Source of the DNA: Paenibacillus sp. URB8-2
GTDB taxonomy: Bacteria; Bacillota; Bacilli; Paenibacillales; Paenibacillaceae
Reading direction: 5' to 3'
NCBI RefSeq assembly: GCF_013393385.1
Contig: NZ_AP023239.1
Span: forward strand, 1,178,001 to 1,242,000
Length of the DNA stretch: 64,000 nucleotides
The notes beneath the pieces are model-generated. The model made no database searches and was not told the origin of the DNA. It saw nothing but the letters and a program-made list of their open reading frames with translations. Both the position numbers and the translations under genes were made by a program. The stretch's first letter is position 1. Each line of letters begins with the position of its first letter. Positions 45,969-52,972 of the stretch are shown here, one piece after another.

Positions 45969-46775
45969 TTGATCAACAAACAGATTCACTTTATTGGCGG
46001 CGGACAAATGGCCGAGGCCATCATTCGGGCTGTTATCTCCAATCAAACCGTATCCGCAGGTCAGATCAGCGTAACCGACATCAATGAGGCGCGTCTTCAG
46101 TTTTTAAGTGAGACTTACGGAGTGAAGACAGAAAGCTCTCCTGAGAAAGGTTTGGCTGAAGCAGAATTGATTGTGGTTGCTGTCCGGCCGCAGGACAATT
46201 TGGCTGCATTAGGACAAGCTGTACGGGGATTCGCTGCACCAACCGCCGCAATCGTTTCGATTGTGGCGGGTGTAACGATAGAGAAGCTGGCCGGATTTTT
46301 TGGAGCCGAACGCCCCATTATCCGGGTCATTCCAAATACGTTGACCGATACAGGATACGGCTATAGCGGCGTTGCCTTAAATGCCTACGCTACTCAAGGC
46401 CAAGTAGACGACTTCTTGCTCGGATTCGGAAAAGTGCAATACTTGGACGAAGCATTGATTGATATCTTTACCGGATATGGTGTGGCCGGACCGAATTACA
46501 TTTATTATTTTATTGAATCGCTTGCGGATGCCGGTGTCCTCGCCGGGTTGCCGCGGGAACAAGCGTGGAACGTTGCGCTGGAAAATGTCTTTGGAGCTGT
46601 CGTCATGCTGAAGCAGACCGGTCTGCATCCAAGACAACTCCTTGACATTAATAACTCGCCCGGCGGTGTAGGCATTCATGGCTTATACGAACTGAACAAC
46701 AGTGATTTCGCTGCCGGCCTGCAAAGAAGTGTCCTGGCAGCCGTAAAGCGGACGACCGAGTTAGGGGCGGAATAG
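45969..46775 (+). CDS. Pyrroline-5-carboxylate reductase-like protein (ProC family)
   Basis: A 268-residue NAD(P)H-dependent imine reductase of the ProC family: IHFIGGGQMAEAIIRAVI at the nucleotide site, VVAVRPQDN, VSIVAGVTIEKL, VIPNTLTDTGYG and ESLADAGVLAGLPREQAW. The substrate region departs from true ProC: GSGPAY is GVAGPNY, and the SPGGTT signature reads SPGGVGI. A different imine is therefore likely. The TTG at 45969 follows AAGGAAGTGG; starts at 45936 or 45960 would overlap metQ or its own site. It is in the same operon. Confidence 0.8.
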   Translation: MINKQIHFIGGGQMAEAIIRAVISNQTVSAGQISVTDINEARLQFLSETYGVKTESSPEKGLAEAELIVVAVRPQDNLAALGQAVRGFAAPTAAIVSIVAGVTIEKLAGFFGAERPIIRVIPNTLTDTGYGYSGVALNAYATQGQVDDFLLGFGKVQYLDEALIDIFTGYGVAGPNYIYYFIESLADAGVLAGLPREQAWNVALENVFGAVVMLKQTGLHPRQLLDINNSPGGVGIHGLYELNNSDFAAGLQRSVLAAVKRTTELGAE

Positions 46776-46778
46776 ACA

Positions 46779-47543
46779 ATGGCAAGCAAAAATTGGGATC
46801 ATCTTGTTCATTACGTCAATGATTTAGACCAATCGGTTGAAATCTTTAAGGATCATGGTTTAGTTGCCTTCAGGGGAGGTTCGCATACGGAATGGGGAAC
46901 CTTTAATACTTTAAGTTATTTTGGCATAACCTATATCGAGTTTCTGGGCATTGAGAATCTTGAATTGGCGAAGGCGACGGAACATAACCGTGTGGTGAAA
47001 GATGCGGTTGACACATTGCCAGACCATGAAGTTTTGAGCAGAGTCGTTATTCGGACCGATGATATCGAAGAAATGGCCGCTTCTTTGGAAGCGGCAGGCT
47101 TAAGTCTCTCTCCTATCATGGATGGCAAGCGTCTGGATAACAAGGGCAGATTAATCGAGTGGCGAATGATGACCATTGACGGCGATTTTGGGGGATTGGT
47201 CTATCCGTTCATTATTCAATGGAAAGGGACAGATGCGGAAAGATTGGAGCGGTTAACGGAATCCGGCATCATTCAGCCTCATCCTGCCGGTAATGCCGAA
47301 ATCAAGAGAGCGGTATTCCACGTCTCCGATCCGGCAGCTGCCGCTGAGCATTGGGAAAAGTTATTTGGACTGACTGCCCTAGAGTCAGAAGACAAATCAG
47401 TCACCCTTAAGATTGGCGACAAGTTTTTTGATTTCGTAACAGGGGACGAGAACCAATTCAAACAGGTGATTTTTGAAACGGATTCTGAAAAGCTAAAAGG
47501 GAAAACTATTCGGATTGGTGAAGGAGAATATGTTTTCGCTTAA
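46779..47543 (+). CDS. VOC/glyoxalase-like domain protein
   Basis: A 254-residue protein of the Glyoxalase_3-like group with two VOC halves: an N-terminal one beginning WDHLVHYVNDLDQSVEIFKD, with GGSHTEWGTFNTLSYFGITY, and a C-terminal half with KRAVFHVSDPAAAAEHWEKL. Metal-type residues His7, His36 and Glu55-like positions are present in the first half. The function is unknown; members isomerise, cleave or bind small ligands. It starts three bases after the ProC-like stop and ends the operon. Confidence 0.75.
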   Translation: MASKNWDHLVHYVNDLDQSVEIFKDHGLVAFRGGSHTEWGTFNTLSYFGITYIEFLGIENLELAKATEHNRVVKDAVDTLPDHEVLSRVVIRTDDIEEMAASLEAAGLSLSPIMDGKRLDNKGRLIEWRMMTIDGDFGGLVYPFIIQWKGTDAERLERLTESGIIQPHPAGNAEIKRAVFHVSDPAAAAEHWEKLFGLTALESEDKSVTLKIGDKFFDFVTGDENQFKQVIFETDSEKLKGKTIRIGEGEYVFA

Positions 47544-47573
47544 AAGCGATGTCCCAGAAAGATTTTGATACTA

Positions 47574-47623
47574 GAGGCTCTCCCGTTAGGTCACTGAACC
47601 TTGGGAAGCCTCTTTCTTTTTTG
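47574..47623 (+). terminator. Terminator of the GntR/Met operon
   Basis: AGAGGCT-ct-CCC pairs with GGG-a-AGCCTCT (47574-47614) and is followed by a T-rich tract, eight or more T with one C. Confidence 0.8.
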
Positions 47624-47750
47624 TATACTGAATTTTCATTCCATAGTCCCAAAACCAATACTTTTCACATAAAAATATTAATCCAAAAGTCCTTCGAAAA
47701 GCGTAAATTTACCTTGATTCACAATGAAGAATATGGTAATTTCTTATCGT

Positions 47751-47764
47751 TGTAAACGCTTACC
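47751..47764 (+). promoter_or_regulatory. cre-like site upstream of the GH66 remnant
   Basis: TGTAAACGCTTACC matches the CcpA consensus TGWAANCGNTNWCA in all but the last base. It suggests that the now broken glucan enzyme was under carbon catabolite control. The rest of the 47624-47886 gap shows nothing else clear. Confidence 0.5.
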
Positions 47765-47886
47765 CAAAAGCGAACAATACAATGTTTAAGCCGCCTTTCC
47801 TGCTCTAGTCCCAGTCCTTTCGTACTTGATTTGAAAAATAAACATTGCCTGTTGTAAACCAATTAAACAGGAAAGAAGAGTGATTT

Positions 47887-48978
47887 ATGAAAAAAGCTAT
47901 GGTTTCCCTGCTCTTGTTTCTTTTAGTTTGTTCCACGCTCGGTTTGTGGGGGGCAGAACCTCAGCAGGCCTATGCGGGTGTAAATAATAAATTGATTAAG
48001 CTGGTGAATACGGACAAAGCAAGTTACAGCCCGGGCAATGTGGTTACCGTTTATGTGGATATGTTAAACTCGACCGGAAGTGCCTTCTCGGGAGATGTCT
48101 CTTTGTATTTCCGTTATCTCGGCAATTTACACATCCAGTCCCAACGGTGAAGCAGGCAAGATTTGGACGATCTCGAAAGCAAAAGACGGCTACGATATCG
48201 TTCACCTAATTAACTTGAAGCAAAACACCTCGACAAGGTGGCGTGATGATAATGCCACCTATGTTGATCCGGGTGTGCTGAGCAATGTTTCCGTAAAAAT
48301 TTATTATGAAGGTTCCTTGGCTTCAACGCCAAAAGTTTGGTGGGCTACACCCGACTCCATCGGTACGGACCCGGCTAACTTCCAGTACGGAAAGGCTAAT
48401 CTTCTGACACAAGGCAGCAACTGGACAACGGGAAGCGATGCTAACGGCAACTTCATTACATTGACCGTACCGCAGCTTAACTATTGGGATATGATCTGGA
48501 TTGAGAAGGATGCGGATGAAACCGTCGGCTCGCAAGTAATGCTGCAGGACTTTGAATCTACAGGTACGCTCCCGTCAAATTGGACCCCGATTACGACATC
48601 GGACGCTCCGGCTCCGCTGGGCGGGTCCTGGTCCCTTACCCAGCCGGCCGGATCGACCAAAGAACTGACAGTAGGCTCAGGCGGAGGAATCATCAAGTAC
48701 GACAAAGGCAGCTGGAGCTGAAAAACGGCACCACATGGGATCTGTATAAGTATAGCGGCACTTCATGGACGCTGCTTGGTTCCGGGGCATTTTCTTATTC
48801 GGCAGGGTATCATTACTTGAAATTAAGCTGTGTAGGCAACAAACTGACCGTGGAAGTTGATCTGGCCAACAAAGGATCGTATTGGGACCTGAATGATCCG
48901 TTCCTGGATGGAACCGTTGGGGCACGCAGCGAAGTAGGCAATCATCGCTTCGATAATCTGAAAGTCACAGCTTTGTAA
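47887..48978 (+). pseudogene. GH66 dextranase/cycloisomaltooligosaccharide glucanotransferase remnant
   Basis: Three frame-shifted pieces make one broken secreted enzyme. Piece 1 (from 47887): signal peptide ending QQAYA, then KLIKLVNTDKASYSPGNVVT, the N-terminal beta domain of GH66. A frameshift near 48115-48140 leads to AIYTSSP, and the sequence jumps straight to DGYDIVHLINLKQNTSTRWR and YWDMIWIEKDAD, the C-terminal beta domain, so the whole catalytic barrel (several hundred residues) is gone. A following laminin-G-like domain (LQDFESTGTLPSNW) is broken again near 48715 and resumes as NGTTWDLYKYSGTSWTLLGS to 48978. The site AGGAAAGAAGAG precedes the start. Family call from remembered motifs. 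Confidence 0.75.
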
Positions 48979-49017
48979 GCGGTTTCCCATCTGTGGGAAT
49001 TCGAGCATCACACTCTA

Positions 49018-49049
49018 CCCGTCAAGCCGAAGGCTCGGCGGGATTTTTT
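49018..49049 (+). terminator. Terminator after the GH66 remnant
   Basis: CCCGTC-a-AGCC pairs with GGCT-c-GGCGGG around GAA, followed by six T. Confidence 0.75.
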
Positions 49050-49211
49050 CGTTCAGAAACTTCAGACAAAAATATAGTCTCAATTAGAGATCAACACTGT
49101 CAAAATTCGACAAAACATCTGTTCTATCGATGATAAAATAAGGTTGCGGTTCAGTTATGGTTTCGCTTTCCAGGCCCAATTTACGAAGGCGGTGTTGGGA
49201 GATTGCATGAT

Positions 49212-49913
49212 TTGATTTTTATAATATTGGGCATATTTGACGCTTTCGCTATGTTAACAATAATACTCAAACTGTATATGCTTCCGGTGCGGGAGTATTT
49301 TGTTAGAATACTTCTGTTCGCTTCATTTATTGCTCTATTCTCGTACTTGATGCGAATTGCTATAGGAGTACCGGAGTGGGATTTGCCCTTGCAATATTTG
49401 CTCATCATTCTTTTTTTGAGATTGGGTTTGAAAATTAAAGTACATCTGGCATCTTTTATAGCCGGAGCGGGAATTTGCGGATATGCCCTGATTCAAGTGG
49501 CCTTGTATTATTTTTATGCCTGGACCAACCTGATGAATGTTGGCGTGTTAAAAGAAAATAGCGGATTCTATATCAGTCTGCTTCAAGTTTCGACCATTGT
49601 TGCAGCTTTTGTTTTATCCTGGGCGCTGACCAGATTTAATCTCGGATTCTCTTTTATCATTGTTCCTCCGCATGACTTTCTGGTGAAGGAGAACTACTTC
49701 ACTAACCGAAATTTAATTCTTGTTATCGGCAGTTTGGCTTCGTTGGCAACAGTCTCCGTAACGATCCTGTTTCTATACAACGCAAATCCGTTGGGGTTAC
49801 TATTGATAGCGGCTGTGGCTTTTGGATTATCTTTTTATTTCTCGGGTTGGAGTGATCGGGATGATATTAGAAGAGCTCTCGAAGCGTATCGCAATAAAGG
49901 TAAAAAAGTATGA
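49212..49913 (+). CDS. Multi-span membrane protein of the Agr-like locus (possible peptide receptor or LytTR antagonist)
   Basis: A protein of about 233 residues with six or seven predicted spans covering almost its whole length and a short basic C-terminal tail (DDIRRALEAYRNKGKKV). The topology resembles the sensor half of AgrC-type kinases, but the chain ends without any histidine kinase or ATPase domain. TTG 49212 lies ten bases after GGGAG; TTG 49203 is too close. Its 3' end overlaps agrB by 53 bases in another frame, a strong sign of co-translation. By analogy with streptococcal LytTR systems it could hold LytTR proteins at the membrane, or it could be a peptide receptor. I do not recognise the family. 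Confidence 0.7.
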   Translation: MIFIILGIFDAFAMLTIILKLYMLPVREYFVRILLFASFIALFSYLMRIAIGVPEWDLPLQYLLIILFLRLGLKIKVHLASFIAGAGICGYALIQVALYYFYAWTNLMNVGVLKENSGFYISLLQVSTIVAAFVLSWALTRFNLGFSFIIVPPHDFLVKENYFTNRNLILVIGSLASLATVSVTILFLYNANPLGLLLIAAVAFGLSFYFSGWSDRDDIRRALEAYRNKGKKV

Positions 49914-50391
49914 CCCCGAAGGACCGGGTTCACTGGAAGTATTAAGCTATGGTATCGGATTAAAGCTGAATCTGTTCACAGGGATACTTCTTACGGTTCT
50001 GTTCGGCTTATTATTTAGTAGCGTGCTTCACTCACTGTTGGCTCTAGTTTCTTTTATGATCCTGCGGAAATTTTCCGGGGGCTACCATTTGCCTATTACT
50101 ATCTGCTCGTTCGCTACCGGGCTTACGGCTTCCTTGGTACCGTTGGTCCGTCTTGATCAAGAAGGAACGATTCTGTTAACGGCACTGTCGCTGCTTATTG
50201 CGCTTTTTTTTGCGCCTAACAACTATGAAGAGTTATACAATGTGGAGTTTGATTCCTGGTCCAAGGGGATTTCAGTTTTAATTATCTTGTCAAATCTTTA
50301 TTTTCAATCGACGATTGTGGCGGTGGCATTCCTAATTCAATCCCTGCTGCTGCTGCCGGTATACCCCAGGAAAGGAGGTGTTAACCTATGA
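49861..50391 (+). CDS. agrB: AgrB-like autoinducer-processing protease
   Basis: A 176-residue AgrB-family membrane endopeptidase that cuts the AgrD precursor and closes the ring. The catalytic pair is visible in RKFSGGYHLPITICSFATGL: His76 and Cys82, six residues apart (seven in S. aureus AgrB, from memory). Four or five spans follow. The ATG at 49861 lies inside the upstream gene after TTGGAGTG. The stop overlaps agrD by four bases. Confidence 0.85.
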   Translation: MILEELSKRIAIKVKKYDPEGPGSLEVLSYGIGLKLNLFTGILLTVLFGLLFSSVLHSLLALVSFMILRKFSGGYHLPITICSFATGLTASLVPLVRLDQEGTILLTALSLLIALFFAPNNYEELYNVEFDSWSKGISVLIILSNLYFQSTIVAVAFLIQSLLLLPVYPRKGGVNL

Positions 50392-50513
50392 AGAAAGCAA
50401 TGGCGCGTTATTTTGCCGAAAGAATTGTGAAGTCAGCCGTGAAGTCTTCCCGAAGCCGGAAGTCGATTGCTGGTTCTCTGCCAGTTCCCCAAGAATTAAA
50501 AAAGGTAAAGTAG
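50388..50513 (+). CDS. agrD: AgrD-like cyclic autoinducer precursor without cysteine
   Basis: A 41-residue peptide with a perfect site (AAAGGAGGTG, 50371-50380). It has an amphipathic basic N-terminus (MKKAMARYFAERIVKSAVKS), a Ser-rich core (SRSRKSIAGSL) and the conserved AgrD-type tail PVPQELKK (compare EVPKEL of S. aureus AgrD). There is no Cys, so a mature ring would have to be a lactone through Ser23 or Ser26. Position, overlap with agrB and tail motif make the call firm despite the short length. Confidence 0.8.
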   Translation: MKKAMARYFAERIVKSAVKSSRSRKSIAGSLPVPQELKKVK

Positions 50514-50517
50514 TTCC

Positions 50518-51255
50518 ATGGAAGAAGGACAGCGTAACATCGTCGGCGTTCAAGTCTCTGATTCGGCAAACGGGACTTTGAAAAAGGAGTTTCGAGAGAA
50601 CGAGATTATGAGCATCGAAATGTGGAAGCCGAAAAAAAATTACAGTGTTCCTATTTTCTACACCAGAAGCGGCAACTTTACCGTGTTGACCACTCTGGAG
50701 GAATGCGGCTGCGTTTTTTCGGCTTTCGCCTCTTTGGACACCTGGAATCTTGTGAATTTGAAAAAAGGGGAGCGCCTGGAGACCGGAAGCTACGGGGGAA
50801 GGCTCTATTTTCAGAACTCATCCATCTATACCGGAGTGAATCTCAAGAGCATGGGGATGTGGGATGACCTCGTTGCCAGGTCGAAAGAGGCGAAGGAAGA
50901 TGACAGGGATATTCTTGTAAACCGGATCGAATGTTCCGGCAGGCTGGACCAAGGACAATTCATCAAGGCAAGCGAGGTATTCTATATTGACACTTGGGAG
51001 CCTAAACGAAATTATCATGTTCCCCGGTTCTACACGGAAGAAGGCTGCTTTACGGCCGGATTGACCTTTCAGAGCTGCAAAGAAGCCTTCCCCCACTTTT
51101 TCCCCGCGTATAACGGAAGCCTGGTCAACATGGACTGGATCGACCGTATCGAAGAAAAGATCTATGGAGACACCCTTCTATTTAAAGATTCCGAACATAA
51201 GACAGGCATCGCCCGCAATAAAGTGAAGTATCTTAAATCTATTCTTAACCAATAA
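50518..51255 (+). CDS. Tandem LytTR-domain protein
   Basis: A 245-residue soluble protein made of two LytTR-like DNA-binding domains (about residues 28-112 and 152-240) and no receiver domain. The halves align: MWKPKKNYSVPIFYT with TWEPKRNYHVPRFYT, then WNLVNL with GSLVNM, and GGRLYFQN with GDTLLFKD. This fits the 10-stranded LytTR fold in which the F-x-x-x-H-x-S-x-L-V-N segment is conserved. It follows agrD by four bases. ATG 50518 has a modest site (AAGGTAAAG); ATG 50608 is an alternative. One polypeptide could bind both half-sites of a direct repeat. Regulatory role inferred. Confidence 0.7.
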   Translation: MEEGQRNIVGVQVSDSANGTLKKEFRENEIMSIEMWKPKKNYSVPIFYTRSGNFTVLTTLEECGCVFSAFASLDTWNLVNLKKGERLETGSYGGRLYFQNSSIYTGVNLKSMGMWDDLVARSKEAKEDDRDILVNRIECSGRLDQGQFIKASEVFYIDTWEPKRNYHVPRFYTEEGCFTAGLTFQSCKEAFPHFFPAYNGSLVNMDWIDRIEEKIYGDTLLFKDSEHKTGIARNKVKYLKSILNQ

Positions 51256-51284
51256 CCCTCTACTCCTTGCGAGAGAGGGTTATT
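51251..51284 (+). terminator. Hairpin after the tandem LytTR gene
   Basis: AATAACCCTCT (51251-51261) pairs perfectly with AGAGGGTTATT (51274-51284). It has no long T-tract, so it may terminate weakly. Confidence 0.55.
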
Positions 51285-51364
51285 GTCATATTGTGGATAA
51301 AAAGTCAAGAAAAATCTATACTAGGAAAGCCCATAATCTTCCGATTTTTTTCGACAAATTATTT

Positions 51365-51383
51365 GTTTATCATAATGATAAAC
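51365..51383. promoter_or_regulatory. 19-bp perfect palindrome upstream of the single LytTR gene
   Basis: GTTTATCAT-A-ATGATAAAC is perfectly symmetrical and lies 168 bases before the LytTR start. It may be an operator; which protein binds is unknown. LytTR proteins usually bind direct repeats, so another regulator is possible. Confidence 0.4.
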
Positions 51384-51550
51384 TAATCATAAAGGCTTTT
51401 CATTCAAGCGGCAGAATGATATTATTCGTGGGCTATAACGAGATTTTCGAGCCAGATTACCTGGGACATCCCTCGGAGATTGAGCCAATGTTGATACAAG
51501 GTATAATCCCATGAAAATTTTAAGAATAGATAAAAAAGGTGAGGGATTGG

Positions 51551-51931
51551 ATGCTTAACCTGACAGTAACCGAGGACGAACAAGGGGCAGGCATGCAGCA
51601 ATTGCCGGTCGATGAGATTTTGTTCCTGCAATCGAATGCTAACGATTTTATAGATGTCCACACCAAATACAAACAGTATTTCGTCGTGGGATCTCTAAAA
51701 TTTTGGGAGAGCGCATTTGAACAAACGGACCTGAATTTTTTGCGTTTGGATCGCGGCGTTCTGACCAATATGGATAAGATTAGATGCATCAATACCTCCT
51801 TGAAGGTTGCTTACTTCGATTACCCGCTGAAAAGGGATACCAAGTACTGTACGATTTCCTACGGAAGGTATATAACGATTCTCAATAAACTCCCGCCGGA
51901 ACTGCCGAAAATCGAGACGACATTGTTATGA
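51551..51931 (+). CDS. Single-domain LytTR transcriptional regulator
   Basis: A 126-residue protein consisting almost only of a LytTR DNA-binding domain: LPVDEILFLQSNANDFIDVH (strand-rich start), FWESAFEQTDLNFLRLDRGV and TNMDKIRCINTSLKVAYFDY, where LytTR proteins have F-x-R-x-x-R-x-x-x-V-N. The receiver domain normally found in AgrA is absent. ATG 51551 has AGGTGAGGG just upstream; an earlier GTG at 51539 overlaps that site. It is likely the output regulator of the locus or of nearby genes. Confidence 0.75.
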   Translation: MLNLTVTEDEQGAGMQQLPVDEILFLQSNANDFIDVHTKYKQYFVVGSLKFWESAFEQTDLNFLRLDRGVLTNMDKIRCINTSLKVAYFDYPLKRDTKYCTISYGRYITILNKLPPELPKIETTLL

Positions 51932-52067
51932 CCCTACCAAAAGTTAAAGATTTGTGAAAGGTAAGCATTATTCTGCTTAATCTTATATAATATGGATTAA
52001 TTCATAGTTGACTTGTAGGGATTATAGGTTTAAAGTGTGAGTTAAAGAACAACCGACCATGCAGATG

Positions 52068-52101
52068 GAGGCATTTTCCTTGGAGAATGCCTCTTTCTGT
52101 T
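52068..52101 (+). terminator. Hairpin before the nitroreductase gene
   Basis: GAGGCATT (52068-52075) pairs with AATGCCTC (52086-52093), followed by TTTCTGTT. It ends the LytTR transcript or acts in the nitroreductase leader. Confidence 0.6.
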
Positions 52102-52128
52102 AATCAAAATTGAGAGGTGGATGCCCAA

Positions 52129-52755
52129 ATGAGTCAACAAACGTTCAATCCGACCCAGGAGCTTTCTGAAGAAGTAGAAGCCAATCGTCAAGCCGATCAC
52201 CCGATTAACCCCTTGTTTGTAAACCGTTGGTCACCGCGCTCGTACTCTGACCGTGTCGTGCGCGAAGAGGATCTGCTCACCGTACTGGAAGCTGCTCGCT
52301 GGGCGCCGTCCGCCAGAAACGGACAGCCCTGGCGTTTTGTCCTGGCCAAGACGGAGGAGCAGCTGCAAACCTTCCGTGAATTGATCTTCCCCAACAATCG
52401 GCTGTGGGCGGACCAGGCTCCCGTCATTATTGCGCTTGCTTCCTACAAATTATGGGATGATGGCCAGCCCAACCGGTTCCATGCGTTTGATTCCGCCGCG
52501 GCTTGGCAGGCGCTTGCGCTTCAGGCTTCCCTGCTGGGCTTGTCCACACGAGCCATCGCCAGCTTCGATCAGGAGAAAGCCCGCACCGAACTGAATGTTC
52601 CGGACGATTATGACGTTCACCTGCTTATTACGCTCGGCTACAAGGGTGATCCCGATAGCGTTCACCAAGACTATCGCGACCTTGAGAAGCCGAACAAGCG
52701 CCGTCCGTTGAATGAAAGCATCATTGAAGGAAAATGGGGTGCGCCGCAAGCTTAA
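52129..52755 (+). CDS. Nitroreductase family protein
   Basis: A 208-residue FMN-dependent oxidoreductase. The family start is FVNRWSPRSYSDRVVREEDL, then ARWAPSARNGQPWRFVLAKT (FMN-binding S-x-x-N-x-Q-P-W), a WQALALQASLLGLSTRAIAS helix and LITLGYKGDPD near the end. Substrates (nitro or quinone compounds, or protein-bound cofactor) are unknown. ATG 52129 is eight bases after TGAGAGGTGG. Flanked by its own hairpins, so monocistronic. Confidence 0.88.
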   Translation: MSQQTFNPTQELSEEVEANRQADHPINPLFVNRWSPRSYSDRVVREEDLLTVLEAARWAPSARNGQPWRFVLAKTEEQLQTFRELIFPNNRLWADQAPVIIALASYKLWDDGQPNRFHAFDSAAAWQALALQASLLGLSTRAIASFDQEKARTELNVPDDYDVHLLITLGYKGDPDSVHQDYRDLEKPNKRRPLNESIIEGKWGAPQA

Positions 52756-52783
52756 ACCCCTTCTCAAACAAAAAAGACAAAAA

Positions 52784-52828
52784 GGCCGTCCGCCAAGCGA
52801 TGCTTGGACGGGCGGCTTTTTTTGCGTC
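52784..52828 (+). terminator. Terminator of the nitroreductase gene
   Basis: GCC-g-TCC-gc-CAAGC pairs with GCTTG-ga-CGGGCGGC across GAT, followed by seven T. Confidence 0.8.
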
Positions 52829-52972
52829 TGGAAACGCATCGTCTTTACGGGCGAAGGAAAATACAAAAAAATTAATTAATCTTGCATAAACAAAATTCGA
52901 CATTACATTTGATACTCTACCCCCAAAATAAGTTTAATACACAATTTGGCAATGAAGGAGGAGAAACAGGGT

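Noticed and set aside
47549..47755. 68-codon plus-strand ORF after the VOC gene
   Set aside because: It runs through the operon terminator and contains a cre-like site at its end; no site or domain.
51293..51514. 73-codon ORF with GTG start between the LytTR genes
   Set aside because: No ribosome binding site, follows a terminator hairpin, and covers the palindrome; composition is intergenic in character. A decayed LytTR fragment cannot be fully excluded.
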